Shown here piece after piece: positions 1 through 7,039 of a DNA stretch of 31,015 bases. Origin of the DNA: JASHVB01 sp049522565 (lineage in GTDB: Bacteria > Pseudomonadota > Alphaproteobacteria > Acetobacterales > Acetobacteraceae); NCBI GenBank assembly GCA_049522565.1, contig JBEKNT010000053.1, forward strand, positions 1-31,015, given 5' to 3'. Each line of letters starts with the position of its first letter. The stretch's first letter is position 1. The notes below the pieces were generated by a model. It saw only the letters and a program-made list of their open reading frames with translations. It had not been told where the DNA came from and did no database searches. The position numbers and the translations under genes are program-made.

Positions 1-29
1 CTCTGCCTGCTGCGTGCCAAAGGTGCTGC

Positions 30-98
30 GTGCCGACCCGATCACCCTCACCCTCGGCGCTTCGCACCATCGACCTCTCCCGCTTCCGCGGGAGAGGT
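30..98. repeat. Family A palindromic repeat, copy 1
   Basis: A CACCCTCACCCTCG block (43-56) is followed by a hairpin with arms CCTCTCCCGC and GCGGGAGAGG (74-97). The same two modules recur at six other places in the window. It lies just downstream of the stop of the binding-protein gene that ends at 106. The first 29 bases show nothing else recognisable. Confidence 0.8.
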
Positions 99-105
99 TT
101 CGTGA

Positions 106-1113
106 TCAGCTCCCCGGCTTCCCCGCCTCGTTCTCCCAGAACAATTCCTGCCAGGTCTTCGCTTCGTGCTTCAGCGTGCCCACCTTGTACATGAACTGCT
201 CGTGCGCCAGCGTGCCACGTGGGGTGGAACTGTAGGTGATCAGCTTCGGATCCCGGATCATCGTTTCGATCCACCCCAAATCGTGCTTCTGCGGCTCGCG
301 CGCGACGTAGATTTGCGCCGCGAGGTGCGGGTCGCGGTTGATCAGCGCGATCGCGTCCTCGAACGCCGCCACCACCGCGGCGTACAGTTTCGGATTGGGA
401 TCATGGAACCGCGCGCCGGCCCACATCACGACCGAACTCGACCCCGGCTCAAGATACTGGTCCGACGTCATCACCAGATGCGCCTTGCCGGATTCCAGCT
501 CGGTCACGCTGAACGGTATGATCGAGGCATGCGTCTTGACCTCGTTCTGTCCGCTCATGATTGCGATCAGCGCATCGGGATTGGACATCGATTCGGTCAG
601 CGGATCGAGCCGGAATCGCTGATCCCAACCCCATTCCTTCGCCGCCGCCATCTGTAGCACGATCGCCTGGTCGGTCACCTTGATGGCGCTGACCGAGATC
701 TTGTCGCCGTCACGGAAATCCCGCAACGAATGGATGCGCGGATCGTTCGAGACCAGGAACACCGGCGATGAGCACAGCGGCATCATGCCGCGCACCTGCT
801 GCGCGCCATGCGTCTTGTCCCAGACGGTGAAGGCCGGACCGAAGCCGCCCATGGCGATGTCGGCATCGTCCGCCAGCAGCAAATCGTTGGCGGCCGGCCC
901 GCTGGCCATCCGCGTCAGAGTTACCTGGATGTCGCCAAGTCCGGCCGCCTTGGCGTGTTGTTCGATCAGGTGCTGATCCACCGCGACATAGCTCGGCAGG
1001 TATCCCAGCCCATAAGGCTGCGCAATCCGCACCATGCTTTGCTCGGCACGCGCCGCGGTGACCGACAGCGCAATGAACCAGGCGACGAGGCAAAGTGCCG
1101 GGATGCGCCTCAT
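106..1113 (-). CDS. ABC transporter substrate-binding protein, NitT/TauT-like
   Basis: This 335-residue protein has a Sec-type leader (MRRIPALCLVAWFIALSVTAARA, cut after about residue 23). The mature part resembles periplasmic binding proteins of the SsuA/NMT1 class, with an early VRIAQPYGLGYLPSYVA strand and a DIAMGGFGPAF segment typical of that fold. It would capture a small organic solute in the periplasm for an inner-membrane ABC importer. The ATG at 1113 is chosen because it overlaps the stop of the upstream aldolase-like gene (ATGA) and begins the leader directly. No permease or ATPase gene is visible; downstream genes of the operon would lie left of position 1. The ligand cannot be told from sequence. 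The family call is good, the substrate unknown. Confidence 0.8.
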   Translation of the reverse strand: MRRIPALCLVAWFIALSVTAARAEQSMVRIAQPYGLGYLPSYVAVDQHLIEQHAKAAGLGDIQVTLTRMASGPAANDLLLADDADIAMGGFGPAFTVWDKTHGAQQVRGMMPLCSSPVFLVSNDPRIHSLRDFRDGDKISVSAIKVTDQAIVLQMAAAKEWGWDQRFRLDPLTESMSNPDALIAIMSGQNEVKTHASIIPFSVTELESGKAHLVMTSDQYLEPGSSSVVMWAGARFHDPNPKLYAAVVAAFEDAIALINRDPHLAAQIYVAREPQKHDLGWIETMIRDPKLITYSSTPRGTLAHEQFMYKVGTLKHEAKTWQELFWENEAGKPGS

Positions 1114-1937
1114 GACTTGCCCTCCGCGTGGCGCTTCCACAATTCCCACGGCCGGCCCACCAGCGCATCATTGGTCTGCATCGCCGCCGCGGCTTCCTGC
1201 GGGTTGAGGAACTCCGGCTTGCCACCCATCGCCAGCGCCTCCGCTTCGACGCGCGCGTTCACCTCGGTGTAGACCGCGCGAAACACCACGTGCTTGATCG
1301 ACTGTGCCACGGCGACCGAGCCATGGCCGCGCATCAGCGCCACCGGATGCGGCCCCAGCGTCGTCGCCAGTGCCTTGCCCAGCGCATTGTTGCGAATCAG
1401 CATGTCCGTGGCGGGGCCGCCGGCGGTGCGAATGTCGAACACCGGCGCGCCGGTGCCGAGGAATCCGGCGATGTGGTTCATCGGCTTCAGCGCGATCTTC
1501 GTATCGGCGAACGGGATCACCGACGGCGAGTGGCTGTGCACGATCGCCATCACGTCGGGGCGCTGTTTGTAGATCTCGCCATGGATGAAGCGTTCAAGAT
1601 ACGGCGTGCGGCCGCGCGGGTCGACCGGCACGCTGTCCAGGTCGAACTCCATGATATCGTCCGCCGCAACCAGCGCGGGCGCCATGCTGCGCGAGAGCAG
1701 ATAGCGGTTCGGGTCCTTGTCATGGCGGACGCTGACATGGCCGAAACCGTCGACCACGCCTTGATCGAACAGGATGTGATTGGCGACCACCAGGTCGTCG
1801 AGTGACGCGGGATCGGCGGGTCCGGCCGAACTCGGGGCCGCGTTGCCTCGCTGTGGGACCGCAGCCGCGGCGATCGCCATGGCCAGCAGGCCGCGTCGGC
1901 CCAGGGCGTGCGGCACGCCACAGCAGCATTGCATCAT
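1110..1937 (-). CDS. Class II aldolase/adducin-fold protein with Tat-like leader
   Basis: The 275-residue product has a class II aldolase/adducin domain from about residue 45. The expected metal and catalytic positions are present: H119 and E121 in RFIHGE, H134 and H136 in VHSHS, and H205 in RGHGS. Family members split or epimerise sugar phosphates, or act on related aldols. The N-terminus is unusual: GRRGLLAMAIAAAAV (13-27) looks like a twin-arginine leader, so the enzyme may act in the periplasm, whereas most known relatives are cytoplasmic. GGAGG lies six bases before the ATG at 1937. Its stop overlaps the start of the binding-protein gene, so the two are probably translated together. The reaction is not predictable; an exported sugar or sugar-acid enzyme is one reading. 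Confidence 0.8.
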   Translation of the reverse strand: MMQCCCGVPHALGRRGLLAMAIAAAAVPQRGNAAPSSAGPADPASLDDLVVANHILFDQGVVDGFGHVSVRHDKDPNRYLLSRSMAPALVAADDIMEFDLDSVPVDPRGRTPYLERFIHGEIYKQRPDVMAIVHSHSPSVIPFADTKIALKPMNHIAGFLGTGAPVFDIRTAGGPATDMLIRNNALGKALATTLGPHPVALMRGHGSVAVAQSIKHVVFRAVYTEVNARVEAEALAMGGKPEFLNPQEAAAAMQTNDALVGRPWELWKRHAEGKS

Positions 1938-2005
1938 TCGGTTCCTCCCCGGATCGTTTTCCGGCAGGCAGCGCGCCGCCGGAGCCGGGGCAGATTAGCC
2001 CCGGA

Positions 2006-2194
2006 AACCTCTCCCGCGCTACGCGCCGGGTTGCGCCGCGACGTGGATCAACGCGCCGCGAAGCGGCGGGTCAGGGTGCCGCGTGCGCCCCAGGCCAACG
2101 TTGCGGGATTGCACGCAGCAAGTGCGTGCGTGCCGCGGCACCCTCACCCTCGGAGCTCACGCGCCGGCGATCTCTCCCGCGACGCGGGAGAGGT
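2006..2194. repeat. Family A palindromic repeat, copy 2 (degenerate left half)
   Basis: The left end has one hairpin arm (CCTCTCCCGC near 2009) whose partner is eroded. The right end has CACCCTCACCCTCGG (about 2140) and an intact TCTCTCCCGC/GCGGGAGAGG hairpin (2171-2193). It fills much of the 520-base gap between the aldolase-like gene (start 1937) and the receiver gene at 2461. The rest of that gap (2195-2460) has no recognisable gene. Confidence 0.7.
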
Positions 2195-2460
2195 TTCTGC
2201 CTGGCTACGCGTCCCGCAAGGTTCGAATCTTCGCGGCGAGGGGCCCCATTCAAGGGCTGCTCTCGTTGGGCACTATTTGTTCGGTGGCGCGGGTGGGCTG
2301 GCACTGATCCGGAACGAAGAGAGCACCAATGACAATACCCGCTTGGGTTGTATAAAGATCGAGACGGCCGCATTTTTGGATGGACTCTCTCGCGGTCCCG
2401 TGTTTTTTTGATGCAGTTCCTGCTGGCCTCTTTGGAGGCTCAACTCAGGAGTGCGCCGCC

Positions 2461-2841
2461 ATGGCGAAGAAGCTGTTGATCGTGGACGACCAACCCGGAA
2501 TCGCAAAAACAATCGCTTCGATTGCCCGGCGTCTTGGTCTTGAATTCAGGGCAGTCCACGATCCGCGCCTCGCGGTTGCCGAGTTTATCGAATATCAACC
2601 GGATATTGTCATTCTCGACATGATCATGCCGGAGCTCGACGGGATCGATGTCCTGAACGAAATCGCATTGACCGGCCAGCCGGCGAAGATCGTACTGACC
2701 TCCGGTTACGGCAACGCCTATTTGGCTCTGGCCGCAGGGGTTGCTCGATTTCATGGTATCGAGACCCCGCCGATGCTGCGAAAACCGTTTCGTAGCTCGG
2801 AGCTGGAGGCACTGCTCGGCGCCGCGGCCGGCTCTTGTTAA
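2461..2841 (+). CDS. Stand-alone response regulator receiver protein
   Basis: This 126-residue protein is one receiver domain with no output domain. The acidic pair D9/D10 (IVDDQ), phospho-acceptor D53 (VILDMIMP), switch residue T80 (VLTSG) and K108 (RKPF) are all in place, so it should be phosphorylatable. It probably works in a phosphorelay or by binding a partner protein. The ATG at 2461 is preferred over an in-frame upstream one because AGGAG lies about ten bases before it and the domain starts immediately. It points towards the small FixK-box gene at 2938-3186 and sits just outside the fixL block. Its partner kinase cannot be named; the adjacent FixL homologue is one candidate. Confidence 0.85.
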   Translation: MAKKLLIVDDQPGIAKTIASIARRLGLEFRAVHDPRLAVAEFIEYQPDIVILDMIMPELDGIDVLNEIALTGQPAKIVLTSGYGNAYLALAAGVARFHGIETPPMLRKPFRSSELEALLGAAAGSC

Positions 2842-2937
2842 GTCCGGCGTTGGCCGCCGCTCATGGCCATCGGCCAGGGAACCAACGTCCCGCGCGTTTC
2901 GTCGACGGATTGTCGAGTGGCACGCTGGCGCCGCCGG

Positions 2938-3186
2938 TCAGTCAACCGTTCGACGCGTGATATTGCTTCCTAGTCTGGCAACGGCGAGACCGATAAATGC
3001 CTGTCTCGTTGCCTTCTGTGCCTCATCAGGAACTATCTGGCCAATGGCCTGAATCGCTCCTTCAAGGAGAATACCTGCCAGGAACTGACGATCGAGATCA
3101 CTTGCCAGCACGCAACGAATCTTCCCGATCAACCCGTCCACCAGTTCGTCGGGTTCCGCGTTCAGAAGGTCAATGCGCTGGCCCAT
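2938..3186 (-). CDS. Small hypothetical protein, probable FixK/FNR regulon member
   Basis: I do not recognise this 82-residue protein. It is predicted mostly helical, with an acidic start (LLNAEPDELVDGL) and a hydrophobic middle (FLAGILLEGAIQAIGQIV) that is too weak for a sure membrane segment. The ATG at 3186 has GAAAGG five bases upstream. An in-frame ATG at 3237, with AAGGG seven bases upstream, would add 17 basic residues and remains possible. The reason to accept it as a gene is its promoter: a perfect TTGAT-N4-ATCAA box (3358-3371) and a TACACT -10 match (3330-3335) put a predicted start near 3323. It converges with the receiver gene that ends at 2841. A role under oxygen limitation is inferred from this regulation only. 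Confidence 0.6.
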   Translation of the reverse strand: MGQRIDLLNAEPDELVDGLIGKIRCVLASDLDRQFLAGILLEGAIQAIGQIVPDEAQKATRQAFIGLAVARLGSNITRRTVD

Positions 3187-3329
3187 TGGTGCCTTTCGCA
3201 ATAAGGGACGGCGTGACGACACCCTGCGCTTCGACATTGCGGAACCCTTGGGGCAGCGTATGGCACCCAATGACTGCCTGCGCGATTTGCAGGGACGGCT
3301 CTTTTCTCGAGGCAGCACCATCCAATGTC

Positions 3330-3371
3330 AGTGTAGGGCAACCGGCGCGTGGGTCAATTGATTTATATCAA
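3330..3371 (-). promoter_or_regulatory. Class II FNR/FixK-type promoter of the 2938-3186 gene
   Basis: TTGATTTATATCAA (3358-3371) matches the FNR/FixK consensus TTGAT-N4-ATCAA at every defined base. On the minus strand TACACT (3330-3335) serves as a -10. The predicted start near 3323 lies 41-42 bases from the box centre, the classic activating distance. The stretch from 3372 to 3650 holds no gene that I can support. Confidence 0.75.
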
Positions 3372-3560
3372 TGAACAATGTGCCTTTGCAACCACCTGGA
3401 TGCCCGCGTCGGCTCGGCGGCGGTAGCGGGTGGAATTACGGCGATGCCCGACGAGACCCACGTTCGAAAGCTGCAATCCTTAAGGGGAGACGATGACCGC
3501 CAGGGCTGGACACACGGCGCGTACGACGCCTTCCGCTCCGGCTGATAGCACTGGCGAAGC

Positions 3561-3652
3561 GATGCCCGGCTTGTCGTGCCGCCGCTTGTCACCCGGGGAA
3601 TTGCTGGGTCGCGGCGCTCCTGACAATGACGGATGGGCTCGATCCGGGCATC
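3561..3652. repeat. Degenerate family B inverted repeat
   Basis: GATGCCCGG (3561-3569) and CCGGGCATC (3644-3652) are exact inverted partners, and a GGCTTG motif follows the first arm. It resembles the better copy at 22401-22505. The right arm overlaps the stop codon of fixL. Confidence 0.4.
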
Positions 3653-4799
3653 ACCCGGCGTCGGCGGTTTCCTCCGCCACCGGCAGGGTGAAGCAGAACA
3701 CGCTGCCGCCGCCGGGGTTGGGTTCGACCCACAGCCGGCCGCCATGCGCTTCCACGATCGCGCGGCAGACTGACAGCCCGATGCCCATCCCCTCGCTCTT
3801 GGTGGTCACGAATGGCTGGAACAACTGCGCCTCGATCGACGGCGGAATGCCGCTGCCGGTATCGGCAACGCTCACCGCCACCATGCTGTCCCAGCGTGCC
3901 GTGCCGAGCGTCAGTTCGCGCACCGGGCTTGCCTCCATCGCTTCCACCGCGTTGCGGAGCAGATTGAGCAAGACCTGCTGCACCTGCACCCGGTCGGCGA
4001 TCACCGGCGGCAGCTTGGGGTCGCGCACGAACTTCACGGTGACGCCGCGATCGCCCAGTCCCACCAGGGCCAACGCGCTCGCCTCCTCGACCAGCGCATC
4101 CAAGTGCTCCGGGCGCCGCGCCGTCTCGCCGCGCTCCACGAAGGCGCGCAGGCGGCGGATGATCTCGCCGCTGCGCATCGTCTGGGTCGATGCCAGCGCC
4201 AAGGCGTGGCGGATACGCGCCAGATCCGGTTGCGGCCCGTCAACCAGCCGCAGCGCGGCGGCGATGTAGTTGGCGGAAGCGGTCAGCGGCTGGTTCAGCT
4301 CGTGCGCCAGCGCCGCTGCCATTTCCCCCATCGAGCGCAACCGCGAGACGTGCAGCAGCTCGTCCTGTAGCTCCTGCAACCGCGCTCTGGTCTGCTGGCG
4401 CTCGGTCAGGTCGCGAACGAAGCCGGTGAACAGACGCTGCTCGCCCTGGTTCACCTCGCCGACCGACAATTCCATCGGGAACGTGCTGCCGTTCTTGCGC
4501 TGCCCGACGACAACGCGGCCGATGCCGATGATCCGCCGCTCCCCGGTGGCCAGATAGCGGGCCAGGTACTCGTCGTGTTGCTCGCGGTAGGGCGAGGGCA
4601 TCAACATCTTGACGTTCTGGCCGCAGACTTCCTCCGCGCGCCAACCGAACAGGCGTTCCGCCGCCTTGCTGAACTGCAAGATGACACCGAGCCGGTCGAT
4701 CACCACCATGGCTTCCGGAACGGTCTCAAGGATCGAGCGCAGCATGGCGGATTCGGCCGCCGCCGCCATAGCCTCCTTGCCCGCCCGGGTTTGCTCCAT
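3651..4799 (-). CDS. fixL: FixL-type oxygen-sensing histidine kinase (haem PAS)
   Basis: The 382-residue protein is soluble, with one PAS domain (about 20-135), a short coiled linker and an HPK4-type kinase. The PAS domain keeps the FixL haem signature: H75 (REQHDEYLARY) fits the proximal haem ligand, and R81 and R95 fall exactly where Bradyrhizobium FixL has R206 and R220 (constant offset of 125). The kinase has H166 (LAHELNQPL), the N box (LLNLLRNAVEAM), DTGSGIP and GMGIGLSVCR. Oxygen bound to ferrous haem should shut the kinase off, so FixJ is phosphorylated when oxygen is low. It lies 60 bases after a lone receiver gene, which follows fixJ. It has no membrane segments and no second PAS. 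The assignment is strong; the oxygen affinity cannot be read. Confidence 0.92.
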   Translation of the reverse strand: MEQTRAGKEAMAAAAESAMLRSILETVPEAMVVIDRLGVILQFSKAAERLFGWRAEEVCGQNVKMLMPSPYREQHDEYLARYLATGERRIIGIGRVVVGQRKNGSTFPMELSVGEVNQGEQRLFTGFVRDLTERQQTRARLQELQDELLHVSRLRSMGEMAAALAHELNQPLTASANYIAAALRLVDGPQPDLARIRHALALASTQTMRSGEIIRRLRAFVERGETARRPEHLDALVEEASALALVGLGDRGVTVKFVRDPKLPPVIADRVQVQQVLLNLLRNAVEAMEASPVRELTLGTARWDSMVAVSVADTGSGIPPSIEAQLFQPFVTTKSEGMGIGLSVCRAIVEAHGGRLWVEPNPGGGSVFCFTLPVAEETADAG

Positions 4800-4859
4800 G
4801 CCACAGCTTTACGCGAGCGGCGGGCGGGGGAAAACCTATTTCGCGCAACGCCCGCCGTC

Positions 4860-5231
4860 TCAGCCGGTGGCATCCCCGACAAACTGGAACAGCGCCTGGT
4901 CGGTCAGCGGCTTTTCCAACACCACCACGGCGCCGAGTTCCAATGCCCGCCGCATCAGTTGTGCCGAAGGCGACCCGGTCATCAGCGCCACCGGCAGCTC
5001 CCGTCCCGCGCGGCGCAGCCGGCGCAGCAGGTCCAGCCCGGTCATTTCGGGCATGTGGTGATCCAGCAGGAGGCAGGCGATACTGTCCGGATCGGTGGCG
5101 GCGAGGAACTGGCCGGCGGAGGGGAACGTCACGACACCGAAACCCGCGGCTTCCAACAGGAAACGCAACGAATCACGCACCGCCGCGTCATCATCCACCA
5201 CCCCCACCAACCGGCGGCGCCCGTCCTGCAT
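4860..5231 (-). CDS. Stand-alone receiver protein between fixJ and fixL
   Basis: This 123-residue protein is a single receiver domain with D13-D15 (VVDDD), phospho-acceptor D57 (LLLDHHMPEMTG), T85 (ALMTG) and K107 (LEKP). There is no DNA-binding or enzyme domain. The ATG at 5231 is preferred because GGAG sits six bases before it; a GTG at 5243 is the alternative. Its position between fixJ and fixL suggests that it exchanges phosphate with FixL, competing with FixJ or acting as a sink. A perfect palindrome containing TTGAC-N4-GTCAA (5307-5330) stands upstream at a distance suited to FixK activation, so it may close a feedback loop. The receiver call is firm; the partner and loop are inferred. 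Confidence 0.88.
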   Translation of the reverse strand: MQDGRRRLVGVVDDDAAVRDSLRFLLEAAGFGVVTFPSAGQFLAATDPDSIACLLLDHHMPEMTGLDLLRRLRRAGRELPVALMTGSPSAQLMRRALELGAVVVLEKPLTDQALFQFVGDATG

Positions 5232-5306
5232 GCTGCGCTCCACGCCGTCCAGCCGGGAAATTCCGGCGACGGGCCAAGGATGTCATGATGGACCACTGCG
5301 GCGCGG

Positions 5307-5330
5307 GCGCCTTGACCTAGGTCAAGGCGC
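5307..5330 (-). promoter_or_regulatory. 24-base perfect palindrome with FNR/FixK-type core
   Basis: The whole 24-base stretch is self-complementary. Its core, TTGACCTAGGTCAA (5312-5325), fits TTGAY-N4-RTCAA. It spans the stop codon of fixJ. On the minus strand CATCAT (5285-5290) is a possible -10, giving a start near 5278, about 41 bases from the palindrome centre. It could instead end fixJ transcription, but it has no loop and no T run. Confidence 0.6.
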
Positions 5331-5957
5331 GGCGGGTTTCCCGCCGGCGCGCTCCATGGCCAGGACCATGCGCACCAGATCGGCCAGGCTGCGCGCACCC
5401 ATTTTCTCCATCACCCGCGCGCGCTGCACCTCCACCGTACGGGGGCTGGTGCCGAGATCGTAGGCGATCGTCTTGTTCGGCTGGCCAGCCACCAGGCGCT
5501 GCAAGACCTCGCGTTCGCGCGGGGTCAGGCTGGCCAGGCGCGCAGCCACCCCGGCGTTCGCCTGCTGCTCCTCCTGGACACGTTGGCTGGCTGCCATCGC
5601 CTCGCGCACCACGCCGAGCAGCCGGTCTTCGTCGAACGGCTTTTCCAGGAAATCGCGTGCTCCGGCCTTCAGCGCTTCCACCGCGATCGGCACATCGCCA
5701 TGCCCGGTCATCACCACCACGGCCAAGCTGCCCCCCAGTGCGGTCAGGTGGCGTTGCAGCGCCAAACCGTCCATCCCCCCGGGCATCCGCACATCGGTCA
5801 GCACGCAGCCGGAGACCAGCCCCGGTGCCACCGCCAGGAAGGCATCGGCCGAGTCGTAGGTGCGCACGGCAAATCCGGCGGATTGCAGCAGGAATGCAAG
5901 CGAATCGCGCACTCCGGGATCGTCGTCCACCACGTGTACCAGCGATGGTTCGGTCAT
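5322..5957 (-). CDS. fixJ: FixJ-type response regulator
   Basis: This 211-residue regulator has a receiver domain (about 5-120; D11-D13, phospho-acceptor D55 in LTDVRMPGGMDG, T in VMTGHGD, K in LEKPFD) and a LuxR/FixJ-type helix-turn-helix (about 140-205; LTPREREVLQRLVAG and NKTIAYDLGTSPRTVEVQRARVMEKM). This is the FixJ architecture and length. When phosphorylated by FixL it should bind promoters of low-oxygen genes, above all a fixK gene. Here a FixK-like gene stands divergently 233 bases away. The ATG at 5957 has GGAGG ten bases upstream. It is probably the first gene of a fixJ-receiver-fixL unit. The family call is strong. Confidence 0.92.
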   Translation of the reverse strand: MTEPSLVHVVDDDPGVRDSLAFLLQSAGFAVRTYDSADAFLAVAPGLVSGCVLTDVRMPGGMDGLALQRHLTALGGSLAVVVMTGHGDVPIAVEALKAGARDFLEKPFDEDRLLGVVREAMAASQRVQEEQQANAGVAARLASLTPREREVLQRLVAGQPNKTIAYDLGTSPRTVEVQRARVMEKMGARSLADLVRMVLAMERAGGKPAAP

Positions 5958-6093
5958 GCGGGCGTGGCCTCCGGCACAGGGCAATCGCAGTTGGGGCGAG
6001 ACGCTGCGACCATGACCAGGGGGGCAATGCGGTCAAGTGCGATTGCCCTGGCCTCCCGCCCGACCGGTGATCGCGCGTGTTCTCCGGGCGGGT

Positions 6094-6111
6094 ACGTACG
6101 CTCCCGTACGT
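6094..6111 (+). promoter_or_regulatory. Candidate FixJ-binding dyad upstream of the FixK-like gene
   Basis: ACGTACG and CGTACGT form an exact dyad around CTCC. The left half extends to GTACGTAC (6092-6099), which fits seven of eight bases of the selected FixJ half-site GTAMGTAG (from memory). It lies in the fixJ-fixK intergenic region, 80 bases before the ATG at 6191, where a FixJ activation site is expected. Binding is inferred. Confidence 0.55.
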
Positions 6112-6190
6112 CCGTTTCCGAATTTCGAGGATGACGCCGCATCGGTAGACCCTGGTGCATCGAAATGGACACCGGGCGAGGAAGACAACG

Positions 6191-6889
6191 ATGCAAGCCA
6201 CCATGCACACCGCACAGCCAACCCGCAGCGTCGCCGGATACGCGCTCCGCCAGCCTGTGGCGCGGGACGCCCTCGATCTGCTGGAGCAGTTCGGTTCGAC
6301 GGTGGCGATCCAGCGCGAGCATGAGATCCACGGGCAGGGTGATGCGGCCGATTATTGCTGGCGAATCCTCTCCGGTTGCGTGCGCACGGTCAAGCTGATG
6401 GAAGACGGCCGGCGGCAGGTGGCCGAATTTCTTTTCCCCGGCGATCTGCTCGGGCTCGACGACGTGGGCACGCATGATTTCTCGGCCGAGGCGGTGACCG
6501 ACGTGACGCTGCGCCGCTACCCGCGCCGCATGGTCGAGGCGCTGGCGGACAGCCATGCCGCCCTGGCTCGCCGACTCCGGGCACTGGCCCTCGCCAACCT
6601 GCGCAACGCGCATGAGCGGATGATCATGCTGGGCCGCAAGACCGCGGTGGAAAAGATCGCCTCGTTCGTGCTGGAGATGGACCGGCGTGCCACGGCGCCG
6701 GGGCGCAAGGTGACCGAGGTGCCGATGAGCCGCACCGATGTCGCGGATCACCTGGGCCTGACGGTCGAGACGGTGTGCCGCATCCTGGCGCATCTGAAGC
6801 GCGAGGGCCTCGTGGTGCTGCATCGCACCGGCGTCGAGGTGATCGATCGTGCCGGGCTGCGCGCACTGGCCTGCGAACCGCGGCACTGA
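6191..6889 (+). CDS. fixK: CRP/FNR-family transcription regulator, FixK-like
   Basis: The 232-residue protein has a cyclic-nucleotide-type beta-barrel (about 25-125), a dimer helix (about 130-165) and a C-terminal helix-turn-helix (SRTDVADHLGLTVETVCRILAHLKREG, 180-206). The recognition helix has E193 and R197, the E-x-x-x-R pattern of FNR/FixK proteins that read TTGAT-N4-ATCAA. The N-terminal cysteine cluster that carries the iron-sulphur centre of true FNR is absent, so it is FixK-like and probably does not sense oxygen itself. Cysteines occur at 56 and 63, and C196 replaces the usual serine in the recognition helix. GAGGAA eight bases before the ATG at 6191 sets the start. It is divergent from fixJ, behind a candidate FixJ site. 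AadR/FnrN-type relatives are alternatives. Confidence 0.8.
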   Translation: MQATMHTAQPTRSVAGYALRQPVARDALDLLEQFGSTVAIQREHEIHGQGDAADYCWRILSGCVRTVKLMEDGRRQVAEFLFPGDLLGLDDVGTHDFSAEAVTDVTLRRYPRRMVEALADSHAALARRLRALALANLRNAHERMIMLGRKTAVEKIASFVLEMDRRATAPGRKVTEVPMSRTDVADHLGLTVETVCRILAHLKREGLVVLHRTGVEVIDRAGLRALACEPRH

Positions 6890-6962
6890 TACGGGATCGT
6901 CCGAACTTTAGCCGGTTGCCGCGCCAACCGGACCGGCGCCATGCCACGGTGTGGCCGCCGGC

Positions 6963-7039
6963 CAGGCGCGGCTCAGCCGCCGCGCGATAGGCCGACCCGC
7001 AGATGATCGTCGCGGCCGTTGGGCAGGCGCGGCTCAGCC
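6963..7039. repeat. Short direct repeat at the 3' end of maf
   Basis: CAGGCGCGGCTCAGCC occurs at 6963-6978 and again at 7024-7039, 61 bases apart. The second copy covers the last codons and stop of the maf gene. The stretch between them holds no gene that I can support. It may be the trace of a small duplication. Confidence 0.5.

Noticed and set aside
30..98. Short CRISPR-like array from the recurrent CCTCTCCC motifs
   Set aside because: Copies are kilobases apart, palindromic and differ in loops; there are no evenly spaced repeats or cas genes.
6191..6889. True FNR oxygen sensor with an iron-sulphur cluster
   Set aside because: The N-terminal cysteine cluster is absent; only C56 and C63 occur in the barrel region.
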